DNA of 64,000 nt from the NCBI GenBank assembly GCA_963971425.1, contig OZ020517.1, positions 7,628,501 to 7,692,500 of the forward strand. Reading direction: 5' to 3'. A model generated the notes under the pieces. The model was not told the DNA's origin. It saw only the letters and a list, made by a program, of their open reading frames with translations, and ran no database searches. Within the stretch, counting starts at the first letter, position 1. The number at the start of each line of letters is the position of its first letter. Shown here one piece after another: positions 48,734 through 60,024 of the stretch. The DNA is from Bryoerythrophyllum caledonicum. Lineage: Eukaryota > Streptophyta > Bryopsida > Pottiales > Pottiaceae. Made by a program: the position numbers and the translations under genes.

Positions 48734-50995
48734 CTAGGGAGTTCTCCTAAAAGCCTCTATACGCATCTTCAAAAAAGCCCTCTGAGGTTGACGAGTCCAC
48801 GTTGCCCTATTCTCTTGCATTAATGGACTGTCTAGAAGACGCTTCAACCCCAACCTATGCACCTTGTCAATGTTTGATTTAGGCAGCGAGTGGCGGCGGG
48901 TAGGATCTAAAGGAGACCATTTGTTTCCAACAATATTTTCTGAGAGAATGCGGGGGCAAAGACGTTTCGCAAATGGTTCCTGCACAACAGGTGCCACATA
49001 CAATCCAAACAAATACACTTTAGGTCAAATACTCCTACACGACACACATAAAAACCGTAACATCAAGATCCAGCCAAGTGCACTTTAGGTCGAATGGAGC
49101 TAAAATGCTCAAGGGTAAATTCACAGAGCACATTTACCATCCATCCAAATAGCTCGAATGAAGCTAAACTACATGAGTGCAATGCAGCTCAACATTGAAC
49201 CAAAATTGCCTTTGCAAAAAACGACTCAATAGTGCAATAACTAGGAGGTGAGTATAAAATGCACCGTCAGCAAGCGTGAGTTAGGAGCATCCCTCAAACC
49301 GTCATAAAGAATATGTTTAGCAAGAGTACAATTCTCTTGATTCAAACGTGGAGATCCTAGAATTGAACAAGGCCACTGTTGCAAAGGAGAGTTGATCTTA
49401 TCATGAATTGGCTCCCGAGCAACAGGGCTTTCAACAACTCCCTTGTCCATTGCCATGGTCGAATAATTCATGATTGACTGCGCAGTTGCAGCAAAGTGCA
49501 ATAAAAGCCCTCTAATCTGAAGGGAAAGAGCGAACTCCTTTGGGTCTAGCAAGGAATCCAGCAACGCCCGACAATCACAGTCCTGTAGTATTCTCAACCA
49601 AAGTGACGCCTACATATCTTAGAACAATATATGAAAATTTCAATCAATCAAAACAGTTGGACATTCCATCAACAGTAGAATTCCAATTCGCACAACAAAC
49701 AAAGTGGTGTAACATCTCGATATGTATTATTAACAAATAAATATACACAAAAAATAATCCAATAAATATTACAAAATTGAGCTGCAGTCAATTGATACAG
49801 TTTAGCTCTATCCGACTTAAAGTGTAATAGAGATCTAAGCGTTCCCAACGGCATTACGAGCAGAGATTCTTAGAGGCTTTGATTGCATTCCAGATAACCA
49901 TAGATTGACCACATGTCTTCTGATCACTATAGAACATCTCCCAACCCGAGGGATGTTTGGCCCGATACTACGCTAGACCACCCTTAAACAGATGAAGGTT
50001 AGAGAGATATGGCAACAATTTCTCCAATAGTACCAAATCCTCACTTGCGCCATCATGATTGTACAACCATGATGAAAGTAAAAGGACGTTTTCCAGCAAA
50101 TTGAGCATGTGCTTAATTGGGCTATCGTCAATGATAAGTGTATTCATCGGAGTATATTCAGGGCCCAACCTATTGAAGAGATGGTTCGATAATGTCTTCA
50201 AGAAGACGTCCTTCTGAGTGCCAACTTCCTTCATGTAGATTGTTCTGGTACCGACTCTATGTTCGAGAACCCTATCGCAATTCTCCTTACCAAAGATCCT
50301 CATAGGGTACGTAGGACAATGTTGAAAAAGATATTTACATATCTGCGAGGTTGTAGATGTCATCATCAAACTCCAAATAGTGATGATAGCAAACTTAGAC
50401 AACTTCATGAGGAATTCAGCACAACGTGACCGCACTTGAACTAGTTTAGGACCTACTTCAGTCGACAATGCAGCCAAGTGTTTATACACGACAACGTTTC
50501 TGAATCCTTTGGCCTGCCAAGCACGCTCACACGTGCAAAGAATCCCATTGAGGTTGAGGACAACATTCAACCACCTGCCTTGGGAATCTGATAGGACTCT
50601 AGGTATTTCTTCTACATTACTAGCACCACTTATTGATGCCTCGCAGACCTGGTTCAAAAATGCCAGGAGAACAAACAATATTACTACAGATTCATTAACA
50701 ACGACAGTTCAACAAAACGTAGAACGGAAGAGGCAAAACGGCGGTGGAGACGTCGAGGGGAGGTGGAGTGTAAAAAGTGATAGAAAAATACCTCGAGAAC
50801 TTCATCGTCTTGTAGGAATTTGTCTCGGACCCCCATCGATCCCGATAAACCATGCATGCTGCCTAGGTGATCCAAGTGTCCTCCAACCTTCTGGAAGCCC
50901 GGCTCCGGGATAAGAAGAGGTGGCTCCGAGACAACAGAATCATAAATGACCTCTTCTACGAGCACGGCCGAAGCTTGGACGACCTCTCCTACGAC
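48734..50995 (-). CDS. FCP1/NLI-interacting-factor-like protein, catalytic Asp lost
   Basis: Exon pieces on the minus strand: about 50995-50772 (ends DDEVLE at donor gtattt), 50668 to about 49971 (acceptor accag), about 49600-49241, and 48979-48734 (acceptor ttgtgcag, ends AFRRTP stop). The large exon has FCP1-domain landmarks: LNVVLNLNGIL where active members have DLDxT, then ITIWS, and LIIDDSPIKHMLN...NVLLLSSWL. Active FCP1/SCP enzymes dephosphorylate proteins such as the RNA polymerase II tail using that first Asp; Asn replaces it here, so catalysis is doubtful. The frames are intact, unlike the neighbouring 51.4-54.9 kb. The 5' end and exact exon borders are unsure. Confidence 0.55.
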
Positions 50996-51431
50996 TCAGT
51001 GAGCGATTGCGTCATCACCGAAACTTAAATCTGGAAAATTCAACAATTTCAAACTATCAGCTGATGAACACATAGGACATTGATACAAGGCAGAGTCGTC
51101 AGATGTGAAGCAATTTAGCTCGAGTCGAGTTAAAGTGCTCAACGAGCATTGTAATACTTACAAAAAAATGGGTGTACAAAATTGGACATTTACAAAATGT
51201 TCTGTCTGTATTCAATCGGAACTACATCACACTAATCTGACGATGAGCTTTAGACATGTTCGACACATAACGACCGAGTGGGCGACTTTGGAGGGGAAGA
51301 GTGGGGTTCAATGTGGATGGGGAAACAAGAACTGATTGAAGCCCCATGATGAAGGGCGAGGAACCAGCCGGCGACGACAAAAGAGAATCGTGGAACTATC
51401 TCCCACTCCCTTCTTCCGCTCAGGGGGGAGG

Positions 51432-52214
51432 CTAGGAGATCGCAGCATTTACCGCGGGTGGTGTCGTGGCGACAACAAGCAACTTAGCCGCCATGAATCT
51501 CTCCAACATGAGCATCATGTCGGCATATTTGTGCTCTTGGTCCCTCTTCATCTCTTCGTCACGCCTCTCTTGTAGGCTTCTCAGCTCTTGGTCACGCTCC
51601 TCTAACCGTTGCTTCATCAACCTCCGCTGAATAGCCTCCTCTTCGAGCTTCTTTTTGAAGGTAATTAAGCTACTCTCATCCAGAGCGATGCTCGCCAAAT
51701 CCAACGGAGAGCGGCCGCTTGCGCTGGCGACTTTCCTCCTCTTGGACTGAGGCCGAGCGGATGACCCACCCAAGGTGGGAGCTGAATGAGGCTTGTCTGA
51801 AATATCCAGCGAATCCAACTCCAGGACGTCCAGTTGTTGAGGAGACAACTGCTGCGGCGAGGTACCGATTGTGTCACCAGCTTCAGAATGCGTGCCACTC
51901 TGAAGCTCCGGTGGAGTGGCGTCATCGAAGTCGTCAAGGGATTTATCGTCCATATTGATCGTGCTGGAGCGTAGACATACACCCATAGAGCTCCGGTCCA
52001 CATCTTCCTCTTCATCGACAATGTCAACACTTTATTTCCCTTTCCCTTTGGCAGCAACCTTGCCAAGATGCAAAAAAATCTCCTCGTTGACGTGATATCC
52101 ACTAAGGATAAAATGGGACTTGTCGAGCGTCAATGCGATCTCCATAGCTTCGTCGAAGTCCATCTCATCAGAATCGTACGAGATGGAGAATGCCTCCAGA
52201 TCCAACATCTGCAT
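51432..52214 (-). pseudogene. Acidic/coiled-coil coding block, unrecognised
   Basis: Two frames: about 52214-52032 (YDSDEMDFDEAMEIALTL, ends KGKGK stop) and about 52005-51432, 189 codons, acidic N-terminus, a SKRRK basic patch that could be a nuclear signal, then a charged helix (LEEEAIQRRLMKQRLEERDQ) predicted coiled coil. The two are out of frame with each other, so either a splice or a lesion separates them. Function unknown; it looks like the C-terminal part of the product encoded further right. Confidence 0.45.
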
Positions 52215-52476
52215 ACGAATGGATTAAGACAAGTTGGACTTTACATCAAATTAAGCTAAAGTAAAGGTAAAGGCATACAAATACCACACGACAACAATTG
52301 AAAATTCACGGGATACAATGCGATTGTGGGCTGCTATACAAAAAAAATATAAGACTCAACCGATACTTTAGCTCGAGCCGAGCTAAAGTGCTACTCTACG
52401 CATAGCAGAAGAAGGTGCTCTCTAAAATAATCCATGCACGAGTCATCAAGAGATCTACAGTTTAGCTCGAGTTGAG

Positions 52477-53870
52477 TTAAACTGTAGGGGGACTTACCAC
52501 ACTAGAAGTAAGTAATTTTGTCCCGCCAAAGAGCTGGACAACTGCCTCCCCTCTCTTGCAGAAGAGTTCCAGGACCTTGATGAAAAACTCAATCCTCAAC
52601 TCGTTCATGTTCATTGAGTACGCAAGCTCGTTGTATTTGCAAAGCTTTGTGTACAACACATGCTCCGGAGCTTCGTAGGTCTTTCTCAGAGCTGGAATTT
52701 GTGTAAGCTCTCTCTTGAATAGAAAGAGGAGGCGAACTGGTCCAAAGCAAGGTTGCTCTTTGCGGAGTATCCTCCCAAGCGCTCGTTGTCAGAGGAAATG
52801 TACGTTGAGGGTAGCACATTGTACACATGGGACAACAACGGGCCCGTCGCAAATGCCTCCACTTGCCGAAGAGCCTTCGCGTCTCCGCAAATGAAGAGCC
52901 AAGCTTGAAGGTCGGTGAGGAGGGGTTGCCCTTTGGATGCGAACATCGTCATAATTCATCGAAGAACGACTTCTCCAAAGACAACCTTGCCCTCCCAAAG
53001 AATCCATGAATGTTTCGGAAGTCGATAATTCCGAGCATTGCATTACAGCCTTGATTGGGCCAAGAATCAAAGGGCTACGTCCCGAGCAAATTTGCATGCG
53101 CCTTGTACGAACGAAAGTGCAAGGTCCCCTGTGGTGGAACGAACTACAACCGATTTTGGAGGAAGACTTTGAAGAATTCTTTCGCATACGGAGAGAGATC
53201 CTCACATTTATAGCTGCGGAATTGGGTCTGTCTCGCATTGGCGTAGTACAAATCCGATGGACCCCAATCCAAGAGGGCACGCTTTGAAGCCTTGCAAACG
53301 TTGTAGTCCTTCTTGAATTTCTTCCAGTTGGACCGACTGTATGCTCCAGCGCTGTTGAATAAGCCCAACTCCGGCTTGATGATGTCAAGCTCCATTCTAG
53401 CGACTTCTTTCATCTTCCTCCGATCGACCTACTCTCAGGCGATGTAGCGATCCTCGAGTACGGATAGTGGCTCCTTTACAATCACCTTAGGATAAGACAA
53501 TTTCCACGATGGCCCTGATCGAATGAAAATGTGTCTACACATCTTGGCGTAATCAGCCTTGGTCATGTTGCCAAGAAACTTGAAGAATTCATGCGACAAC
53601 ATCCCATCTTTCTATGGGACACAAGACTTTGCGTCCTTGAACTTAGCAATCGGCGTCAATTAAGAATCGACGACGATGAGGTCGTCGTGCGCCAAAGAGA
53701 TGACCTCCTGCCAGAGCTTGAAGGTATCCTCCGACGCGGTGATGATTTTCGACTCGGTCGTCAACGAGAGCCCCTTAGCCTTTCCGGCTTTTTGAGCTCT
53801 GTTTGGCTCTTCGCAACGTCGATCATGGCGAACCGTTCACAATCCTCTTTAAAAAATGGTTGCACATAAC
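52477..53870 (-). pseudogene. Broken gene resembling a beta-class amino-DNA-methyltransferase
   Basis: The frame reads, with stops between: SKIITASEDTFKLWQEVISL, FKFLGNMTKADYAKMCRHIF, DLYYANARQTQFRSYKCEDL, then SFFDELMTMFASKGQ...AWLFICGDAKALRQVE, then NELRIEFFIKVLELFCKRGE followed by AVVQLFGGTK. The last segment resembles the C-terminal SAM-binding block (GdxVldpFxGsG) of N4/N6 DNA methyltransferases in which the DPPY half comes first; a clean DPPY is not visible. At least four stops lie at about 53670-53425, with more near 53140. This is an inference from motif style, not a proven homology. Confidence 0.4.
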
Positions 53871-54055
53871 AAAAACACGCTTGAACAAGTTTATCATTAT
53901 AGTATACTAAGTATCAAATCAATGAAAATCCAATAATTGCAATTTAGCTTGAGTGAAGCTAACATGCAACCAAAGAAAATACAATGAAAATGATTCGAAT
54001 TTGTATACAAAACCATACAGATACTGGGCATACTTGCACGTTACCTCAAGTTGAT

Positions 54056-54870
54056 CTAAAGTGCCTGAGCTTGATTTGAAAATACTACCTTGTATTTCAT
54101 GTCATTCGTAGACTCCAATGTTGTTTTTCGCCCTGATCTGTGTGACCCTCTAACGCCTACTGCAAAGTACATTGGCACTAGTCTCCCAACGTGAATCCAC
54201 AAAGCCCGAGCGCCGAGAACATTAGTTGCCCACGTAGACTTGAACTGGACCAAGTGATTTACGCGATTATAGTATGCGGAAATCTTTCTCAGCTTCTCCG
54301 AATCCTTCATCAAGACAATGAAACACTGCTAGGTTCGGAAGTGCTTCTTGATTTGCTTGGGACGTTGTCGTTTATCATCGCCTTTGATGCTAGAACACTA
54401 TGCTGGCCGTTGATGATATAGAAGCCACAGTCACCAATGTCCTCAACTTTTGATGGCATCTCATCAAGCTTGGGCATGACGCCGAGAGTCTGTTTCTTCA
54501 ACTTGTCGCCCATTTCGATGTAATAATGCATCAACTCCTCCATGCCCCTAGGTTCGAATGCACGGATTGTCCACTCCGGGGGTGCATTAAAGAGCCTCAT
54601 GACGTCGAGCTCAACCTTCTTCTCTTTGTCTTCGAAGACGAAGTAGCCTTGACACTCCGTCCAAAATTTTTGGTATATGTTCTGGACGTTGTTGTAGTCG
54701 GTTGTCTCTCCATACTCGAGTGCATGAGGGAGCTCCGAGAGTACATTGGCCATGCTATTGGCCAACTCAAGAGAGCTGAGACGAGTTTTGTCTTCTTCTT
54801 TGATGAGCTCTCCGGCTTCTTGGCAGTAGAGCGCTTCTTGACAGGGGAAGCGGACAGCGTGTTGGGGTAG
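54056..54870 (-). pseudogene. ParB/Srx-like domain block
   Basis: Minus frame from about 54870: ELIKEEDKTRLSSLELANSM, then MRLFNAPPEWTIRAFEPRGM, and GDCGFYIINGQHSVLASKAM, where GQHS followed by a helix resembles the nucleotide/substrate loop of ParB/sulfiredoxin folds. The frame stops at 54310 and continues in another frame (SEKLRKISAYYNRVNHLVQF, ATNVLGARALW) to 54056, so a frameshift or an intron lies between. A ParB-like domain ahead of an amino-methyltransferase is a known bacterial and phage arrangement. Confidence 0.4.
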
Positions 54871-54900
54871 AAGTCAGCTAGGGTTACTCATTTTTGGGCA

Positions 54901-55690
54901 AAAAAAATATACCCTAAAGTGTATTTTTTTGGCCAAAAAAACTTAATTTTGCCCAATTTAATGGAAAAAAAAGGTTTTTCTTCAGAAAAAATTAAGTTTC
55001 AAGATGGATCTATGCATGATGTATCTGATTGGATAAGAAATCAATGAAAAAATCAACATTGAGTCCTATTTTAAAAGCCTTGAAGAAATATCTCATTTTT
55101 TAGCAATAAAAGTGAAAATAAGTTTCCGATCTAGAATTTTCAATTATAATATATGAGCACATTATGGCGTGAATGTGTCCCAAAACTTTTGGAGTGTTTA
55201 ACTTCCTAGAACTCTCAAAATAAGTATATTTGGCAAATGTCACATACTTGTGACAGGTATATACTGATGAAAGATATACCTATCTTGGCCAAATCGTAAA
55301 TCAAAACTCAACATTTTTGAGGTTCCTAGACTTTAAATCAAGGCAATTATCACATTCCATCAATAGAATTCCAAGATCGATCCCACATTCGCACTATGCA
55401 GCAAAAGAAGGTTCGTGACTCTTTCCAAAACCATTTGTGACACTATAAATATACCACTTTAGTGGACTTTCACCCGTTGCGCATGTTGCTTCTGTTTGTT
55501 CGTGCGCCTGGTGTTCAAATCGGTATCGAAGCTTAACTCAACTCTTGGCTATCGGTCCCAGCCCCTGAAACTATAGAAATTGATAAAGGGCGCTTCTCTG
55601 CGATTGTCTTTGTCTTCTCTAGAGCTGCAAAGGTATTCATTCTGGATTGAATAACACAGAGTTTATTTGCTACAGCCTTCACCTTCAGCA
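54901..55690. other. AT-rich spacer, nothing recognised
   Basis: No coding block or palindrome copy noticed between the ParB-like block and the acidic block on its right. Confidence 0.4.
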
Positions 55691-55699
55691 CCTCACCAC

Positions 55700-56144
55700 T
55701 ACTTCATCGAATTTAGACTCCCTAAGTGTATCTACACAATCCTCCATAGAGAATGAAGATACAATATTGTTCACTACAATAGTAAACATATACGGACTCT
55801 ACGGACTCAGTGGTTGTCACAGAGGACAACTTAACGTGCTCGTTATCTTCGTGAACTACATCCGTAATTTTGGTACTGTAGTCCATGTGCTGCGGGTCTA
55901 GGATATCACCAGCGAAGATATCACCAGAGAAGGTCTGACCAAACACCAGATTATATGTCTAGGGGGCCCACAGAAGCGTCCACTTTGACGTCTTTGTTGG
56001 GTCCTTGAGCTCCCAACAATCCAAGTGGTTGTTGTCGTCTCCATCGTCGTCATCTAGGTCGACTGGCTTTTGTTGGAAGAAGTGTTGCAGTTGAGTCACA
56101 ATCTTGTCTCTCTCATTTCTGCACCCATACAAAACCAAACACAA
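55700..56144 (-). pseudogene. Acidic coding block with premature stop, unrecognised
   Basis: One minus frame runs through QLQHFFQQKPVDLDDDDGDD, a TAG at 55961-55959, then continues in the same frame (FGQTFSGDIFAGDILDPQHM, VVHEDNEHVKLSSV). It could be the first exon region of the broken gene to its left. Confidence 0.35.
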
Positions 56145-56149
56145 GCATC

Positions 56150-56540
56150 AGATCTGTGAATTGTTAATCCACACCTCTTGGAGAGTTTATCCACTAGCTC
56201 AAGTCGAGCTAAAGTGTGTCAACTGAATCAATATTTTAAAATTTATTATAGAACTACTTGAAGCGTGCACAGAGCGGCTTTGGAGAGAAAGAGCACAAGT
56301 TTAGCAAACTGTGCCTAGACTTGGAAAGGATCTCACCTGGAGTCCAGATGAGGACCCTTGCAAAACTGGGCACGGTTCACTTATCAAATGCTCTTTAGCT
56401 CGACTCAAACTAAAGTGCATCAACAAATGTATTTTATAACCACTTGAAGCAAAAGCGCGGCTTTCGAGAGAAAAAACACAAGATTAGAAAATTGTGCCCA
56501 GGCGTGGAAAGGATCTCACCTGGAGTCCAAATGAGGACCT
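56150..56540 (+). repeat. ~200-bp tandem duplication
   Basis: Two copies of a block that runs from the palindrome (agctaaagtg) through cttgaagc..gcggcttt.gagagaaa to gaaaggatctcacctggagtccaaatgaggacc, about 200 bp apart. The second copy abuts element A6. Confidence 0.8.
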
Positions 56541-57471
56541 TTAACCCCTAAAGGACCACGACCACTTTCGCTCTAAACCAATCCAAAACTGCCACTGCCA
56601 AAAAGAGACATGAAAACCACATTTTAAAGTGAATTTCGGATTTTCAACCGTAATATCTTAAAAAAGACTTCTATATAAACATGCCATAAAATTTTGGTTG
56701 CAATCCACCGCACGATTGATAGATTTTAGTGTTTAAAGTCAAAACAATGGTTCATTTTCTTCCTTGTGTTGTGTAGATCAGCAGACTTTGACTTCACTTT
56801 GTATCAAACTTTTGCATTGTACAAGGTCAAAATCTCTTACCATTGTCTTAAGCATGATGTTATTTCCCAACACACCAATTTTTAGAGGTAAAAAAGGGGT
56901 GTAGCATATTCAAAACAAGTGTGCAAGGAGTGGAGGTTCAAAAATTGCCATTTCACGTTTTATTTTTTTGTGAACTACGTATGTATTCAAATGATAATCC
57001 AAACGGTCAATAAGAAGGTTTTCATCACATATTGTTGTTGAAAAAATAAAAAGTGAAAAATATGAAGATCTCTAGGTTTTATGTAGAAAAGATGAAGTTT
57101 TTTTCCCCCGTTGCCCAACAATGTGTGAAAATGTTTGACTTGGAATAAAATGCCTTGTTACACTAAAGACAAGATTTTTTTTTGAAAATTTCCTAAAAAG
57201 GAAATATTCTTTAAATGTGTGAAAAATCTCAATATCAATAGAAACTTTTGTCAAAAAATTTGGAGGTGCCCAATGTCCCCACTTTTGGCTTTAAGTGGTA
57301 CTAACTTTCAAACCATAAATCCAAAAAATAAAATAAAAATATGTCCACAAAGCTCTTATCAGAGGCAATCTAGAATAAAAATTACAGAGAAAAAGGATTT
57401 TTTTCAAATTTTAGGAACTTGCCTAAAATCAGAAATCCCCCCGAAGGAGACTCTAGTCCTTTAGGGATTAA
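56541..57471 (+). mobile_element. TTAA element family A, copy A6 (931 bp)
   Basis: TTAACCCCTAAAGGACCACG at the left; right end GTCCTTTAGGGATTAA. The family block is near 56780 (gcagactttgacttcact). No transposase frame. Confidence 0.85.
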
Positions 57472-57661
57472 ACTCATCACAAGATTAACAACCTTGTTAA
57501 ACTAGTAAACTCATCACAAGATTAGCAAACCCAACATAGGGAATTCATCACACCTCCCTAGAAACTCCTCTTTTTGTTGCCACTCCTCCTTTTAGCAACT
57601 CCTCATTGGTAACCCCCAGTAACTCTCGCCCCAAAGTTGTAACACCACGGTCCCTTCACAA

Positions 57662-57915
57662 ATCTCAATATTGAGGTTGCATGAGGTACTTCGTGGAGGT
57701 GGGCCCTCGTCTTTATGACACCCTCTCATTTTAGGAGGTCCAGAGGCTTTTTTAAGAAAAAATTGGACAAATTTGGGGCATGTAGCCTAGATTCACTCAC
57801 AGAGGCCCCCTTGGCTAATAATAGTTCCCTTATCCAAAAATAAAACAGGGGCCAGGTTTTACCCCACACACATACCCCCAACCTCATGCAACCTCAAAAT
57901 TGAGATCCTCCTTTC
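57662..57915. repeat. Inverted repeat, possible MITE
   Basis: aatctcaatattgaggttgcatgaggt (about 57664) is the inverted partner of acctcatgcaacctcaaaattgagat (about 57888). Arms about 26 bp, spacer about 195 bp. Confidence 0.6.
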
Positions 57916-58863
57916 ACCACCACTCATCATACTCACGAGAGAAAACTCCTCGTCCTGTAGAATGAGTCTGTACCACAGTCAACAAAACAGCACCACCCAA
58001 TCAGTGAGCCTCATATTATTACTATCGTTAGGAGTATTTGCTATTATTATTTTATTATGCCGATACTCTTATCATTCAGTGCTAGATCTATCCATAGCAT
58101 CACCTCGCCGCTGGTTGCATTTCCACTTCTCGCAGCTCGGCACTCAACCGCACCGGACCGAAGGTAACAATGTAACAAGGTCTAGATGATATCCTGCTTC
58201 TACCGTAGATCTCTATTGATCGACCAGTCAGGTGCCTGGCAGTGATTCATCTTGATATGGATTTCAGTCCCCGCAGATCAGTCTGATACCTTGTTGCAAA
58301 TGCGAGGAGAGCGTCGCGTACCATCACGTGAAAGGCGTCGTCTCAACGTTGACACTGAAAAAGGGGGAGGAGAGCAGAAGCTGATTGATTGCGCAATGAA
58401 TGACTCGGTCGCTACAGACGAATAATTGAGGTGAGTGACATCGCGTGGTTTGCTATCCACTTCTGGTTAATGGGTTTCGAGATAGCGTTAATTGCATGGG
58501 ACGCTACTGAGACCGGTGCTGAAACTTTGCTAGAGTGATAAGACTTGGGGTCGATCGGATTAGGATTGGTTGCTTCGGGCGCGGAGATCTCTCTACCAGC
58601 ATTTATCGCGTGGTTTGGATGTGTAGAAAGTTTGGGGTAGAATCGATTGGAATTCGAGAGGATGGCGGATCACAGGTATTAGAGGTGGAAGAAATCTGAA
58701 GATTTTGGATTGTGGAGTGGCGTTGTGCGCGTGACCTAATTTGGGACAGGGAACACGATTTGGGCAGGTGCTAGGGACGAGTGGGGGGAGGGGGGGGGGA
58801 GGCGATGAGGAGCACGTGGAACGGAGGCGGGGTGGAGCCCTAGAGGCGCGGGGAGATTTGGCG
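57916..58863 (+). promoter_or_regulatory. Upstream region of the acyltransferase gene
   Basis: No recognisable gene; a 75-codon frame at 57962 with one hydrophobic segment has no other support. The part next to the start is G-rich (runs of g at 58783-58800). Confidence 0.35.
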
Positions 58864-60024
58864 ATGGCGGTGCTAGGATTTGAGGCGCAGGGGTGGAGAG
58901 ATGGATTGGCGATCGGGCATGCGGTGGCGGTGCTCGCGGCGGCGTATTGCTACTGGGTTGTGCGTAGGTTGCCGCAGGGATTGGCACGCCTCGCGGCGAG
59001 CGCGCCTGTTTTTGTAGCGTACGCCGCGGTTCCGTTCATCTTCAGTCACGCGACGCACCTGGTGGGGATTGGGATGTTCTACTGTATTTTGACGTGGATG
59101 GGCACGTTCAAGATCCTGTTGCTGTGCTGGAACACGGGGCCGGGGTGCGATCCCTGGGTGGCCACCTGCTTCCCCCGCTTCGCCGTGGTGATGACCTACC
59201 CGGCGCACATGAAGCGCACGGGGAAGTCCGTGAAGCGCGTCGCGGTGGAGCACACGCGCTGGGTGGACCGCGTGACCAAGTCCGAGGCGTGGTACATGCT
59301 GCTGCTGCGCTCCGCGCTCAAGCTCGTCGCGCTCGCCGCCATCCTCCACCTGCTCCTGCACCAGCGCCACCCCTACCCGAAGATGCTCCTGCACCTCCTG
59401 TTCTCCATCCAGCTCTACCTCTTCGTCACGATCGTGCTAGAATCGCTCGCTGCGGTGGCCAACACGATCTTCGGCATCACCATCGAGCCCCACTTCGACA
59501 ACCCGTTCGCCGCCGTCTCACTCGAGGAGTTTTGGGCGCGCCGCTGGAACGTGCTCGTCAGCAACGCGCTCCGCGAGACCGTCTTCAACCCGGTCTACTA
59601 CCTGCTGCAAAAGCTCGTCGCCTGGCGCCACGAAGCGACGCTCAAGAGGTCTAGATCCGACGTGATTGACCAGGAGGCTCTGGAGAAGGCGAGATCAGCG
59701 GCGTTTGATTTTCCCAAGCTGCTAGCGATGCTAGCGGCGTTCCTGGTCTCCGGGCTGGCGCACGAGCTGAGCGTGTGGTACGTGACGATGCGGGTGACTT
59801 GGGAGATGAATAGCTTCTTCTTGGTGCAGGGCGTGGCGGTGGCGATGGAGGCGGCGTGGAAGATTTACGTGCCCAGCGTGCGTCCCACGCTCGTAGTGAG
59901 CAAGGTGCTCACGCTCGGGTTCGCGTTTCTCACGTCGCACTGGTTGTTCTGGCCGCCGATCGACGGCGTTTCGGATCAAGTGCTTCTTGAGGTGAAGCGA
60001 ATGCTGCCCATGATTCATTTGTGA
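58864..60024 (+). CDS. MBOAT wax synthase / acyl-CoA:sterol acyltransferase-like
   Basis: Single exon, 386 residues. The start is the ATG at 58864; in-frame codons run further upstream but lack an ATG and are low-complexity. Motifs: EPHFDNPF then LEEFWARRWN (residues 222-229), ETVFNPVYY, and SGLAHEL with the presumed catalytic His at 300. Several hydrophobic segments (about 17-60, 64-90, 145-165, 172-200, 285-305, 345-365) fit an ER membrane protein. Plant members of this family transfer acyl groups from acyl-CoA to fatty alcohols (wax esters) or sterols; sequence reading alone cannot choose between them. GC-rich coding sequence contrasts with its AT-rich surroundings. No lesions seen. Confidence 0.85.
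   Translation: MAVLGFEAQGWRDGLAIGHAVAVLAAAYCYWVVRRLPQGLARLAASAPVFVAYAAVPFIFSHATHLVGIGMFYCILTWMGTFKILLLCWNTGPGCDPWVATCFPRFAVVMTYPAHMKRTGKSVKRVAVEHTRWVDRVTKSEAWYMLLLRSALKLVALAAILHLLLHQRHPYPKMLLHLLFSIQLYLFVTIVLESLAAVANTIFGITIEPHFDNPFAAVSLEEFWARRWNVLVSNALRETVFNPVYYLLQKLVAWRHEATLKRSRSDVIDQEALEKARSAAFDFPKLLAMLAAFLVSGLAHELSVWYVTMRVTWEMNSFFLVQGVAVAMEAAWKIYVPSVRPTLVVSKVLTLGFAFLTSHWLFWPPIDGVSDQVLLEVKRMLPMIHL

Larger units (their letters stand above)
49014..56418. repeat. Interspersed short palindrome, about ten copies
   Basis: Consensus close to CACTTTAGCTCGA / TCGAGCTAAAGTG, a dyad. Best copies: 51111-51138, 52365-52392, 52456-52487; diverged: 49077-49109, 49146-49170, 49797-49826, 53939-53966, 54038-54064, 56191-56217, 56391-56418. 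All lie between coding blocks. None was noticed elsewhere in the window. Confidence 0.75.

Noticed and set aside
53531..53869. 112-codon plus-strand frame
   Set aside because: Antisense of a better, though broken, minus-strand coding block.
57962..58189. 75-codon frame with one hydrophobic segment
   Set aside because: No family resemblance, splice context or repeat; probably chance.
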